64,000 nucleotides of DNA. Source: Sphingobacteriaceae bacterium. GTDB taxonomy: Bacteria > Bacteroidota > Bacteroidia > Sphingobacteriales > Sphingobacteriaceae. Made by a program: the position numbers and the translations under genes. Positions 15,983 through 25,603 of the stretch are shown piece by piece. Every line of letters begins with the position of its first letter. Position 1 is the stretch's first letter. The notes below the pieces were generated by a model. That model did not search any database. It was not told the DNA's origin and saw nothing but the letters and a program-made list of their open reading frames with translations. The stretch is from the NCBI GenBank assembly GCA_903642215.1, contig CAHJWG010000001.1:744001-808000 (forward strand), in the 5' to 3' direction.

Positions 15983-16018
15983 AAAAACCGGCACAGATAA
16001 ACTCTGTGCCGGTTTTTT
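15983..16018 (+). terminator. Intrinsic terminator of the SOD gene
   Basis: A 15-bp perfect stem (15983-15997 with 16003-16017, loop TAAAC) ends in a T run, 31 nt past the SOD stop. One ATACTTCTTTTA motif copy (15965-15976) lies between stop and stem. Confidence 0.93.
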
Positions 16019-16695
16019 ATTTCTGATAATTTTTATCGGCAATTACTATAATACTTTTTCTAAAAAATATTATCGTTAAAGTATTTTAATTGTTAAAATG
16101 ACATTTTTAAATCTATTAAATTATGAAAACTAAAAAAAATGATTATTATAATTAACAATTTGTCCCATAAAATTTATTTTAATACTAACAGCCTTTTCTA
16201 TATAAGTCAAATATTGATGTTTTAACAACAAAAAAATCTTTCCATAATAATAATACCATAGCTTTTTATATTATAAATTTTGCAATGAATATTTCATTAT
16301 ATTATAAATCGTTTAAAAAAAAAGTTTTTGTAAAAGAAATATTACACAAAAAAGCTTTAAAAATAATTTTTTTAATAATTCTTTATTTTGGTAAGGTGTA
16401 AATAATACACTATACTATATTAGAGTAATATTTTTAGCACGAAATATTGCTTCAATGGGTTATAAATTTATAAGCCAAACTAATTATTAACAACAGCCGT
16501 AATAGTTTTAAATTATAAACGGCCTTACTTATTAAAATAAATTATATGGTGTGTTTTTACACTTTTAAAGAGGTAGAATATTATAATGTGCCGTCAAAAC
16601 ATTTTGACAGGTACCTTTTGTCAATTATAATTCAACCTAAAATAAAATCTTCAGCTTTTTCTAAATAATTAATTAAACCTTAAATCTCAATTCTT
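16019..16695. other. Long AT-rich region upstream of locus A
   Basis: About 675 nt of very AT-rich sequence with no credible open frame, no recognised RNA and no clear TAnnTTTG box. The only ordered element seen is the palindrome at 16593-16608. It probably contains the promoter and long leader of the susC-susD operon. Confidence 0.5.
16593..16608 (+). promoter_or_regulatory. Candidate operator GTCAAAA-CA-TTTTGAC
   Basis: A perfect palindrome with 7-bp arms and a 2-bp centre, followed by a further half-site TGTCAA (16619-16624) that also forms TTGACA-N9-TGTCAA with the right arm. It lies about 90 nt before the susC start. No regulator gene for locus A is in the window. Confidence 0.5.
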
Positions 16696-19600
16696 ATGTT
16701 TAAAATTTTACTCCTTAAAGGAAGGGTAATGGCCGTAATGGTTTGTTGTATGCTATCCTCGGTCATAGCTTTTGCACAAACCAGATACACAGGTAAAGTA
16801 ATTGGCTCTGATGATAAACAGCCGATTATAGGAGCATCTGTTAAGCTCCAGGGTACAACTGTTGGTACACAAACGGATGTGAGCGGTAATTTTGCTATTA
16901 ACGTTTCCCCGGGTAACGTGTTGGAGGTTAGTTTTGTCGGTTATACAACAAAACAGGTAACTGTTGGCAGTGTTAAAACCATTAGTGTTTCGTTAGTGCC
17001 TACCTCTAATAATCTAAATGAGGTTGTGGTAACAGGTTATACAACACAGCTTAAAAAAGACATTACAGGTTCTGTTGCAACAGTAAGCGTTAGCGATGCC
17101 AAAAAAATACCTGCAACCAGTTCAGAGCAATTACTGCAAGGCCAGGCTTCCGGTGTTACCGTAATTAACCAGGGTGCGCCTGGTGCAAACAGTACTGTAT
17201 TTATTCGTGGTGTTTCAAATTTTGGGAATACCGCACCTTTATATGTAATAGATGGTGTGCAAACTAATAGCATGTCGCAAGTTAACCCAAGTGATATTGA
17301 AAGTATAAGCGTATTAAAAGATGCCGGTTCTGCTGCTATATATGGTGTTGCCGGCGGTAACGGTGTTATTGTAGTAACTACTAAAAAAGGCCGGTCCGGT
17401 AAAACTACGTTTAGTTACGACGGTTATTATGGTACACAAAAACCACTTACAGGAAATGTATGGCGTTTAATGACACCAGCTCAGCAATCACAATTAGCTT
17501 ACCAGGCAGGTGATGCAGGTCAGCAAAACGGTTTATATCCGGGCGGTGCAGGTACAGTTCCGGCTTATGGCTTCCGCGGTAACGGAACCTTTAACGGCCA
17601 GGGATCCGGTGTAACTAATGATCCGTCAGTTGCGGGTTTGTATAAGTTTGATCCCGCTATTCCTACCAATGACTTTTTGGTACAGAAATTTAACCAGGCC
17701 GGTACAGACTGGTTCCACGAATTATTCAAATCTGCTCCTCAGCAAAGCCATACCGTTACAGCAAGCGGTGGCAGTGATAACAACAGCTATTTATATTCTA
17801 TAAACTATTTGAACCAAAAAGGTACGCTGCTGAATACTTTTGAAAAGAGATATACTGCACGTGCCAACACTACTTTTAGTTTATTAAACAATCATTTTCG
17901 CCTTGGGGAAAACGGTTATGTGTTCTACCGTGAAAACAATGGCGGCAGCGGTTACAATAATCAGCAAGAAGGCGGCCCTGTTTCAGAAACTTATAGGCAA
18001 TTGCCAATAATACCTGTATATGATGTTGCAGGTAATTACGGTGGCAATTATGATGGTACTTCAGCGCAGTTAGGTAATGCTACCAACCCGGTTGCAACAC
18101 AGCAAAGGGCATTGAATGACAGGGCTAAATCATGGAACATACAAGGAACATTATTTGCTGAGGCAGATTTCCTAAAACACTTTACTGCACGCACCGCTTT
18201 TGGCGGTAACGCAGGTAATACGTTCTATTACAATACAGGTTATAATCAGTATGAAAATTCTGAGCCGCACGCTTCTGCTAATGCATACACAGAAGTTGCC
18301 CAGTATTATTTTACATTTAACACAACTAATACAATAAGCTACAAGCAAATCATAGGCAAACATAATATCAGTGCTATTGTAGGTTATGAGTTTAAAAAGA
18401 ATGGCGGCCAGCAATTAGGGGTGGTTGCTAATAGTTTCTTTTCACTTGATCCGAACTTCCTTACGGTTGCAGGTACAACAGACCCAACCAGTATAACTTT
18501 GGGTAACACCTATCTTTATCAGCCAACATCTACCCAGTCATTGTTTGCAAAAGTTGACTATAGTTTCGCCGATAAGTATCTTATAGGTGGTTCTATACGC
18601 CGTGATGGTTTCTCATCATTCTTCCCTGGCCGTAAATATGGTACGTTCCCTGCCGGATCCCTTGGCTGGAGGGTATCTCAGGAAGAATTTTTAAAAGATA
18701 ACAAAATTATTAATGATTTGAAGATCCGTGGTAGCTACGGTTCTACAGGTAGTAATGCTAATATTACCGGTACAAACTCTGTTGATACATATAACTATAA
18801 CCCTTCCAGTTCATTTTATGGTATCAACGGTGCTGTAAACTCTGCCCAGTTGGGTTTTGCACAAACCAGTATTGGTAACCCAAGAACTACTTGGGAAACG
18901 GATAAAATCCTAAACGTAGGTTTTGATCTTTCTATTTTTAACCACTTTGACATTACTGCAGAATATTACGAGAAAAAAATCAGTGGTTTATTATTCCCGT
19001 TACAATTACCTGCAACAGCAGGTAGCGCAAATTCACCTATAGTAAACCTTGGTAACGTACAGAACAAAGGGTTTGATATTTCTGCAACCTACCATGATGC
19101 TGTTGGTGATTTTCGATATAGCATTAATGCCAATATTGCAACCTATAAAAATAAAATTACCAGTTTACCAACACCAGGTTATTTTGATCTAAGTGTAGGT
19201 TCACGTATCGGTATATTAGTTAGGGAGCAGGTTGGCCAACCGATAGGTTCATTTTATGGCTACAAAGTGGCTGGCATCAATCAAAGTACTGCAGATGCAG
19301 CCGCAGGTGCAACTTATGACGGTGCTGTTGCGGGTTCTTATAAATATGTTGATACTAACGGAGACGGTAAAATTACTGATGCAGATAGAACATTTATCGG
19401 TAATCCAAACCCTGATTTTACTTATGGCTTAAATTTAAACGCCAGCTACAAAGGATTTGATATTTCAACCTTTTTATACGGTTCACAAGGAAACAAGAAT
19501 TTTAATCACGTTAAATACTTTACTGATTTTTACAGTAGTTTTAACGGAGGTAAAAGAACAGAATTGTTAACAAATTCTGCAATTGTTGCTAATGGGGTGG

Positions 19601-19956
19601 TAACAAATCCGGGTGCAACATTACCTGTTTTAAATTATGGGACAGCAGTTGGCGGTTATGCGCCAAGTACATTTTATGTAGAAAACGGCTCGTTTTTAAA
19701 AATGCGCGTAGCTCAAATAGGTTATACTTTTGCACCATCTATACTAAAAACAATCGGTGTAGCTAAACTTCGAGTATATGTACAAGGAACCAACTTATTT
19801 ACAATAACCAAATACACTGGTCCGGATCCTGAGTTAGTACCGTCTATTAGCAATTTAGGTAACGGTCAAAACCAAAGTGCAGCATTCGGTATCGATTTTG
19901 GTGCTTATCCAACCAATCAGCGCAGTTATTTAGTAGGCGTTAACATGTCATTTTAA
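16696..19956 (+). CDS. SusC/RagA family TonB-linked outer membrane transporter (locus A)
   Basis: A 1086-residue protein with a signal peptide to about residue 27 (ending IAFAQ) and a carboxypeptidase-regulatory-like beta domain (about 30-112: GKVIGSDDKQPIIGASVKLQ). The plug begins VVVTGYTTQLKKDITGSV and includes VLKDAGSAAIYGVAGGNGVI. The rest is a 22-strand-type barrel ending LVGVNMSF. A Ca-loop-like segment DTNGDGKITDADRTF lies in the barrel, common in SusC proteins. With the SusD 21 nt downstream it forms a lidded pump importing a large substrate across the outer membrane. There is no N-terminal STN domain, so control by an anti-sigma FecR system is unlikely. Confidence 0.95.
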   Translation: MFKILLLKGRVMAVMVCCMLSSVIAFAQTRYTGKVIGSDDKQPIIGASVKLQGTTVGTQTDVSGNFAINVSPGNVLEVSFVGYTTKQVTVGSVKTISVSLVPTSNNLNEVVVTGYTTQLKKDITGSVATVSVSDAKKIPATSSEQLLQGQASGVTVINQGAPGANSTVFIRGVSNFGNTAPLYVIDGVQTNSMSQVNPSDIESISVLKDAGSAAIYGVAGGNGVIVVTTKKGRSGKTTFSYDGYYGTQKPLTGNVWRLMTPAQQSQLAYQAGDAGQQNGLYPGGAGTVPAYGFRGNGTFNGQGSGVTNDPSVAGLYKFDPAIPTNDFLVQKFNQAGTDWFHELFKSAPQQSHTVTASGGSDNNSYLYSINYLNQKGTLLNTFEKRYTARANTTFSLLNNHFRLGENGYVFYRENNGGSGYNNQQEGGPVSETYRQLPIIPVYDVAGNYGGNYDGTSAQLGNATNPVATQQRALNDRAKSWNIQGTLFAEADFLKHFTARTAFGGNAGNTFYYNTGYNQYENSEPHASANAYTEVAQYYFTFNTTNTISYKQIIGKHNISAIVGYEFKKNGGQQLGVVANSFFSLDPNFLTVAGTTDPTSITLGNTYLYQPTSTQSLFAKVDYSFADKYLIGGSIRRDGFSSFFPGRKYGTFPAGSLGWRVSQEEFLKDNKIINDLKIRGSYGSTGSNANITGTNSVDTYNYNPSSSFYGINGAVNSAQLGFAQTSIGNPRTTWETDKILNVGFDLSIFNHFDITAEYYEKKISGLLFPLQLPATAGSANSPIVNLGNVQNKGFDISATYHDAVGDFRYSINANIATYKNKITSLPTPGYFDLSVGSRIGILVREQVGQPIGSFYGYKVAGINQSTADAAAGATYDGAVAGSYKYVDTNGDGKITDADRTFIGNPNPDFTYGLNLNASYKGFDISTFLYGSQGNKNFNHVKYFTDFYSSFNGGKRTELLTNSAIVANGVVTNPGATLPVLNYGTAVGGYAPSTFYVENGSFLKMRVAQIGYTFAPSILKTIGVAKLRVYVQGTNLFTITKYTGPDPELVPSISNLGNGQNQSAAFGIDFGAYPTNQRSYLVGVNMSF

Positions 19957-19977
19957 CGATTTAAGAAAATATTTTTT

Positions 19978-21813
19978 ATGAAAAAATCAAAATTTAAATT
20001 TGTTGCAATAGGTACAATGGCTTTGCTTGCAGCAGCAAATTCATGTAAAAATGCTTTGGATACAAAGCCGACAGGTGTACTATCCGGTGCGGTACTTGCA
20101 ACTAAAGCAGGTGTAGATGGTTTATTAATTGGTGCTTACTCTTTACTGGATGGTTATTATCAAGGCCAGCCGGGTACTAATTACGGTTCGGGCATCTCTA
20201 ATTGGACTTATGGAGGTTTAGCATCTGATGATGCTTACAAAGGTTCCGATACACCTGATCAAGGTGGTGGTGCTGCCGGTGATATAGAAAACCATACGTT
20301 AGACCCCAACAATGGTTATATTTATTCAAAATGGCAGGTAAACCTGGCCGGTGTTGTAAGGGCAAACAACGTAATAGCCGAAATACCTTTGGTTAAAGAC
20401 GGATCTTTAACTACGGCACAAGGCCAGCAGGCAATTGGAGAAGCCAGGTTTTTACGCGGTGTATATAATTTTGAGTTGATGAAGGTTTTTAGGAACGTGC
20501 CTTATGTTGACGAATCTATTAACTACGCCGCCAATAACTTAAACGTACCTAACACAGGCCCTATATGGGATAAAATTGAGGCAGATTTTACAGCAGCAAT
20601 GACTGTATTACCTACAACACAACCACAAGCAGGCCGTGCCAACAAGTATGCTGCTGAAGCTTTTTTGGCAAAAGCTTATATGTATGACCATCAATATGCT
20701 AAAGCATTGCCATTGTTAAATGATCTTGTTTCAAACGGTACAACCGCAAGCGGTACAAAGTATGCTTTAGGCCCTTATGCAGACAATTTTAATGCATCAA
20801 CCAGGAATAATGCAGAATCTGTATTTGCAGCTCAAATGACTGTTAAAGATGGTGCTGTCGGTGCAAATGGTGATTTTGGTGATGTATTAAACTTCCCGGG
20901 TGGAGGTACATTTACCACTTGCTGTGGTTTTTATGTACCATCTTATAACCTGGCTAACTCCTTTAAAACAGATGATAACGGTTTACCGATGTTTCAAACA
21001 GATGCTGCTACAGGCTTTCCTAAATTTAACGTTGTTAATCTTAAAAATGACCATGGGCTTACCGCTGGTGCAGCATTTACGCCAACCACAGAACCCGTAG
21101 ATCCTCGTTTAGACTTGACAATGGGACGTAGGGGTATTCCTTATCTTGATTGGGCGATATGTGATGGAGAGAGCTGGACACGAGGCGACCTGGCACCTTA
21201 TACTCCTAAAAAGAATGTATTTTATCATAAAGATCAGGCAACAACTGCAGAGACCTACCAGACTTGGGCAACTAACCAGTCATCAGGTATAAATTATAAT
21301 CTGATACGTTATGCTGATATTCTTTTGTGGCGTGCTGAATGTGAGGTTGAGGCTAATACATTAGCTGCAGCCGAAGCCGATGTAAATACTGTTAGAAACC
21401 GTATGGCTTTACATCCGGAGTATTGGGTGCATACTTATGACGCGGGTACCACAAACACCAAAACCACTAATCCACTTGCCGCTAATTATGTAATCAAACC
21501 ATATACAGGCCAGTTTACTGCTAACGGCCAGGCTTATGCACGTGCTGCTGTGTATATGGAGCATGAGCTTGAGTTTGGAATGGAAGGGCATCGTTTCTTT
21601 GACCTGCAACGCTGGGATGCCAGGTTTGGCGGCCCTGCAGGTGCAAGCTTTATGGCCAACATATTAAATAATTATATTAAAGCTGATACCCGTATCAGCA
21701 ACCCGGTGCTTAACGGTCATACATTTACAGCCGGCAAGCACGAAATTTTTCCTATCCCTCAAATTGAGATTAGTAGAGAAGCAGGTGCTTTAAAACAAAA
21801 TCCCGGATATTAA
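19978..21813 (+). CDS. SusD/RagB family surface lipoprotein (locus A)
   Basis: A 611-residue lipoprotein; the signal ends at C23 (ANSCKN). SusD features are the TPR-like helical framework with GEARFLRGVYNFELMKVF, a long substrate-binding insertion rich in Gly and aromatic residues, RYADILLWRAECEVEAN, GMEGHRFFDLQRW and the C-terminal KHEIFPIPQIEI ... LKQNPGY. It forms the lid over the SusC barrel encoded 21 nt upstream. A strong terminator follows at 21830-21868. The binding specificity cannot be inferred from sequence alone. Confidence 0.95.
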   Translation: MKKSKFKFVAIGTMALLAAANSCKNALDTKPTGVLSGAVLATKAGVDGLLIGAYSLLDGYYQGQPGTNYGSGISNWTYGGLASDDAYKGSDTPDQGGGAAGDIENHTLDPNNGYIYSKWQVNLAGVVRANNVIAEIPLVKDGSLTTAQGQQAIGEARFLRGVYNFELMKVFRNVPYVDESINYAANNLNVPNTGPIWDKIEADFTAAMTVLPTTQPQAGRANKYAAEAFLAKAYMYDHQYAKALPLLNDLVSNGTTASGTKYALGPYADNFNASTRNNAESVFAAQMTVKDGAVGANGDFGDVLNFPGGGTFTTCCGFYVPSYNLANSFKTDDNGLPMFQTDAATGFPKFNVVNLKNDHGLTAGAAFTPTTEPVDPRLDLTMGRRGIPYLDWAICDGESWTRGDLAPYTPKKNVFYHKDQATTAETYQTWATNQSSGINYNLIRYADILLWRAECEVEANTLAAAEADVNTVRNRMALHPEYWVHTYDAGTTNTKTTNPLAANYVIKPYTGQFTANGQAYARAAVYMEHELEFGMEGHRFFDLQRWDARFGGPAGASFMANILNNYIKADTRISNPVLNGHTFTAGKHEIFPIPQIEISREAGALKQNPGY

Positions 21814-21829
21814 TTTAACTAAATTTTTT

Positions 21830-21868
21830 AAAAAAGAGGTGAAGCTTAATCCCTTCACCTCTTTTTTT
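21830..21868 (+). terminator. Intrinsic terminator after susC-susD (locus A)
   Basis: A 15-bp perfect stem (21830-21844 with 21853-21867), 8-nt loop and T run. It ends 31 nt before the ATG at 21899, so the downstream genes need read-through or their own promoter. It also shows that a GTG at 21839, inside the stem, is not a start. Confidence 0.93.
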
Positions 21869-21898
21869 ATGTCCAAAATTATTTATTTAATTTACATA

Positions 21899-24800
21899 AT
21901 GAGATACTTCGTTTACCTGCTCTTTCCGGTTGTGCTTTGCTCATTTTTATCCTGTAAAAGAAGCACGCTGTTTGAGCAGGTTCCTTCCTCAAAATCCGGT
22001 ATTACCTTTAATAATTTAATCGTAGAAAGTGATACCATCAACCCGCTCACCATGCTCAATATTTATAATGGCGGCGGTGTGGGCATAGGTGATTTTAACA
22101 GCGACGGCCTGCCCGATATTTACTTTACAGGTAATAGTGTTGCCAATAAACTTTACTTAAATAAAGGTGATTTTAAATTTGAAGATATAACGGCTGCAGC
22201 AGGCGTTGCCGGCAAAGGCGGCTGGGGAAGAGGCGTTGCGGTGGTAGATATCAATAATGATGGTTTGCCGGATATTTACCTGTGCAATACATTGTTGCCG
22301 GATTCTGTAAAGCGAACCAATGTTTTATATATCAACCAGGGAAAAGATAAAAACGGCGTTCCCAAGTTTAAAGAAATGGCAAAAGAGTATGGTTTAAACA
22401 TGAACTTACACTCTACCATGGCTAACTTTTTTGATTATGATAATGACGGCGACCTGGATATGTTCCTCACCATTAATCAGGTTAAACAAAATGATAACCC
22501 AACGCTTTTCCGGCCGATTTTAAAAGATGGTTCTTCGCACAGCACAAGTAAACTGTTCCGGAATGATTGGAACCCAATAACCAAACATCCTGTTTTTAAA
22601 GACGTGTCTAAACAGGCAGGAATTTTAATTGAAGGTTACGGGCATGCAACAACCGTTGTAGATATTAACCAGGACGGTTGGAAAGATATTTACGTAACTA
22701 ATGATTTTTTAACCAACGATATTTTATATATCAATAACCGCAACGGTACTTTTACCGATAAATCTAGGCAGTATTTTAAGCATACTTCGGCAAACGGAAT
22801 GGGCCAGGATATCCAGGATATTAATAATGACGGCTTAGCTGATGTTTTTGCACTTGACATGGATCCGGAAGATAATTACCGGAAAAAGATGATGCAAAGC
22901 TCAAACAGTTATCAAACGGATCAAAATTTTGACCGCTATAATTATCAGCGGCAGTATGCACACAATACTTTGCAGCTAAACCGCGGCCCGAAACCGGGCC
23001 AGAATGATTCTATCGACGAGCCTGCTTTTAGCGAAATATCTTTTTTGAGCGGTATTGAACAAACCGACTGGAGCTGGTGCCCGCTGCTAACCGATTTTGA
23101 TAATGACGGCCTGCGGGATCTGATTATCACAAACGGTTATCCGCGCGATGTAACCGATCATGATTTTCTGGCTTTCCGCGATGAGTCTTTTGCGATTGCT
23201 TCGTTAAAACAAACGCTGGATCAGATCCCGATTATTAAAATCCCGAATTATGCCTTTAAAAACAGTAATGGCCTGCAATTTAAAGATGTAACAAAAGATT
23301 GGGGTTTAAGCATCCCAACTTTTAGCAACGGTGCGGCTTATGCTGATCTGGATAACGATGGCGATATGGACGTAATCATTAATAATATCAATGATGAGGC
23401 GTTGATCTACAAAAATACTTCACGCGAAAAAGACAAGGCGAACAACCATTATTTACACATAAAATTCCAAGGTTCCGCCTTAAATAAAGATGGAATCGGT
23501 GCTTTTGCGGATATTTATTATAACCATGGCCAGCACCAGGTTTACGAGAATACTCCTTTTAGGGGCTATTTATCTACGCTGCAAAATATCGCTCATTTCG
23601 GGCTGGGCAAAACCACGCTGCTGGATTCTGTCGTGATCAGATGGCAGAACGGCAAAAAGCAAACTTTACAAAAAGTAAAAGCAGATCAGCTTTTAAATGT
23701 AAACATCAGCCAGGCGCACGAAAGTTATAGTTTTAATCAGCCAAAGATTAATCAGCAATCACTTTTTAAAGAAGTAACCAGTTCATTAGATATTCATTAC
23801 AAGCACCAGGAAGATGACTTTGTAGATTTTAATATTCAAAAACTGCTTCCGCATAAATTATCGGAATATACGCCGGGTTTAGCTGTCGGCGATGTAAACG
23901 GAGATGGTTTGGACGATATGATTGCAGGCGGAAATGCTAAATTCCCTGCACAAATATTATTGCAGCAAAGCAACGGGAAGTTTCGGCAACGAAACTTGTA
24001 TTCGCCAGCAACCGATGTAAAAAATAATTTTAAAGATGAAGGCCTGCTTCTTTTTGATGCCGATGGCGATGGCGACCTTGATTTGTATGCAGCAAGCGGC
24101 GGTTACGAAGCACAATCCGGATCAGGCGTTTATCAGGATAGGTTTTATCTGAACGATGGGAAAGGGAATTTTACCCTGGTAAAAGAAGCATTGCCAATTA
24201 ATTCCACCAGTAAATTATGTGTACGGGCGGTGGATTACAACAAAGACGGCAAGCTGGATTTATTCGTTTCCGGGCGGGTTGATCCCTGGAATTATCCAAA
24301 ACCGGTGTCGAGTTTTATTTTTAGGAACGATAGTAAAAACGGTGTGGTAAAATTTACAGATGTAACCAACTCAGTTGCTAAAGATTTGAAAAATATCGGT
24401 TTGGTTTGCGATGCACTTTTTACAGATTTTGATAACGACGGCTGGCCGGATTTAATTTTGGCCGGCGAATGGATGCCGGTTACGTTTTTGAAAAACGATC
24501 ATGGTGTTTACAAAAATATGACCGGTAAAAGCAGTATTGCCGGTAAAACCGGCTGGTGGAATACCATTGCTGCCGGCGATTTTAACCATGATGGCCGAAC
24601 GGATTATCTGATTGGCAATACCGGTTTGAATACGTTTTATAAAGCTTCGGAGAAATATCCGGTTTACATTACTGCAAAAGATTTTGATAATAATGGCAGC
24701 TACGATGCGTTTCCCTCCTTGTTTTTAAAGGATGTTAAAGGTGATCCGCAGGAATTTCCGGCACAAACACGGGATGATATCGTTAAGCAAATGATTAGTA

Positions 24801-25474
24801 TGCGGGTAAAATTCCAAAATTATAAATCCTACGCAACGGCCACGATGGATTCTGTGATTACGCCGCAAATGCGAAAAGGTGCTTTACGTTTAAGTGCTAA
24901 TATACTGCAATCCTGCTATTTACGAAATGATGGGAATGGTAAATTTACGATGATTGCATTACCGGTGGAAGCGCAAATGTCTGAACTTTGCGGGATGTCT
25001 GTAGATGATTTTGACGGCGACGGAAATTTGGATATTGCTATGAGCGGAAATGATTTTGGCACGGAAGTAAACACCGGCCGTTACGATGCTTTTAACGGTT
25101 TGATGTTGAAAGGAGACGGTAAAGGAAATTTTAAACCGCTTTCGATTTTGCAAAGCGGGATTTATATTCCCGGTAACGGAAAAGCACTGGTAAAACTAAC
25201 GGGTGCAGGCGGCAAGTATTTATTGGCTGCCAGTCAGAATAAAGATGCCATGAAAGTTTTTCAGTTAAAAAGAGCTGTCCGTTCCGTAAAACTGCGGCCG
25301 CTGGATATGTTTGCAACGATCAAATACAAAAACGGGAAAACTGCCAGACAGGAGTTTTATAACGGCGAATCTTTTTTATCGCAATCCGGCCGTTCTTTCA
25401 ACCTGGAAAATACGATGTCGTCCGTTTCGATTACCGATAATTTCGGCCATACACGAAATGTTCAGCTAAATTGA
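21899..25474 (+). CDS. ASPIC/UnbV and VCBS (FG-GAP) repeat lipoprotein (locus A)
   Basis: About 1191 residues from the ATG at 21899, with a lipoprotein signal ending at C19 (FLSCKRS). Many repeats carry calcium-binding DxDxDGxxD loops (DFNSDGLPDIYF, DINNDGLPDIYL, DYDNDGDLDMFL, DFDNDGWPDLIL and others), typical of beta-propeller FG-GAP/VCBS proteins. An ASPIC/UnbV domain sits in the middle (LNKDGIGAFADIYYNHGQ through LHFG-like AHFGLGKTTLLDSVVIRW). A second propeller follows. Such proteins are common beside SusCD pairs in Bacteroidota, but their role is not established; surface binding or scaffolding is likely. A parallel protein exists in locus B. Confidence 0.92.
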   Translation: MRYFVYLLFPVVLCSFLSCKRSTLFEQVPSSKSGITFNNLIVESDTINPLTMLNIYNGGGVGIGDFNSDGLPDIYFTGNSVANKLYLNKGDFKFEDITAAAGVAGKGGWGRGVAVVDINNDGLPDIYLCNTLLPDSVKRTNVLYINQGKDKNGVPKFKEMAKEYGLNMNLHSTMANFFDYDNDGDLDMFLTINQVKQNDNPTLFRPILKDGSSHSTSKLFRNDWNPITKHPVFKDVSKQAGILIEGYGHATTVVDINQDGWKDIYVTNDFLTNDILYINNRNGTFTDKSRQYFKHTSANGMGQDIQDINNDGLADVFALDMDPEDNYRKKMMQSSNSYQTDQNFDRYNYQRQYAHNTLQLNRGPKPGQNDSIDEPAFSEISFLSGIEQTDWSWCPLLTDFDNDGLRDLIITNGYPRDVTDHDFLAFRDESFAIASLKQTLDQIPIIKIPNYAFKNSNGLQFKDVTKDWGLSIPTFSNGAAYADLDNDGDMDVIINNINDEALIYKNTSREKDKANNHYLHIKFQGSALNKDGIGAFADIYYNHGQHQVYENTPFRGYLSTLQNIAHFGLGKTTLLDSVVIRWQNGKKQTLQKVKADQLLNVNISQAHESYSFNQPKINQQSLFKEVTSSLDIHYKHQEDDFVDFNIQKLLPHKLSEYTPGLAVGDVNGDGLDDMIAGGNAKFPAQILLQQSNGKFRQRNLYSPATDVKNNFKDEGLLLFDADGDGDLDLYAASGGYEAQSGSGVYQDRFYLNDGKGNFTLVKEALPINSTSKLCVRAVDYNKDGKLDLFVSGRVDPWNYPKPVSSFIFRNDSKNGVVKFTDVTNSVAKDLKNIGLVCDALFTDFDNDGWPDLILAGEWMPVTFLKNDHGVYKNMTGKSSIAGKTGWWNTIAAGDFNHDGRTDYLIGNTGLNTFYKASEKYPVYITAKDFDNNGSYDAFPSLFLKDVKGDPQEFPAQTRDDIVKQMISMRVKFQNYKSYATATMDSVITPQMRKGALRLSANILQSCYLRNDGNGKFTMIALPVEAQMSELCGMSVDDFDGDGNLDIAMSGNDFGTEVNTGRYDAFNGLMLKGDGKGNFKPLSILQSGIYIPGNGKALVKLTGAGGKYLLAASQNKDAMKVFQLKRAVRSVKLRPLDMFATIKYKNGKTARQEFYNGESFLSQSGRSFNLENTMSSVSITDNFGHTRNVQLN

Positions 25475-25508
25475 ATTTTTAATTAATCACAAAATCCGTT
25501 TAATTTTG

Positions 25509-25552
25509 ATGCTTCTTTTATCACCTAAAAAATAGTGTTGTAAAAGAAGCAT
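25509..25552. repeat. Inverted pair of the dispersed 12-mer
   Basis: ATGCTTCTTTTA (25509-25520) and TAAAAGAAGCAT (25541-25552) form a perfect 12-bp stem with a 20-nt loop, between two genes 35 nt after a stop codon. The loop starts TCACCTAAAAAA, a sequence that follows the motif at other sites too. Confidence 0.8.
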
Positions 25553-25603
25553 GCTAATCGGTTAAACCAACTTACAAGTTTAAATTACGTTATAAAACCC
25601 AAT

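Noticed and set aside
16019-16695. Hidden RNA gene in the long AT-rich gap
   Set aside because: No stable stem, tRNA-like fold or conserved riboswitch core was seen.
21839-21898. GTG start for the ASPIC/VCBS lipoprotein
   Set aside because: The codon is inside the terminator stem and would put 20 odd residues before a proper lipoprotein signal; the ATG at 21899 is better.
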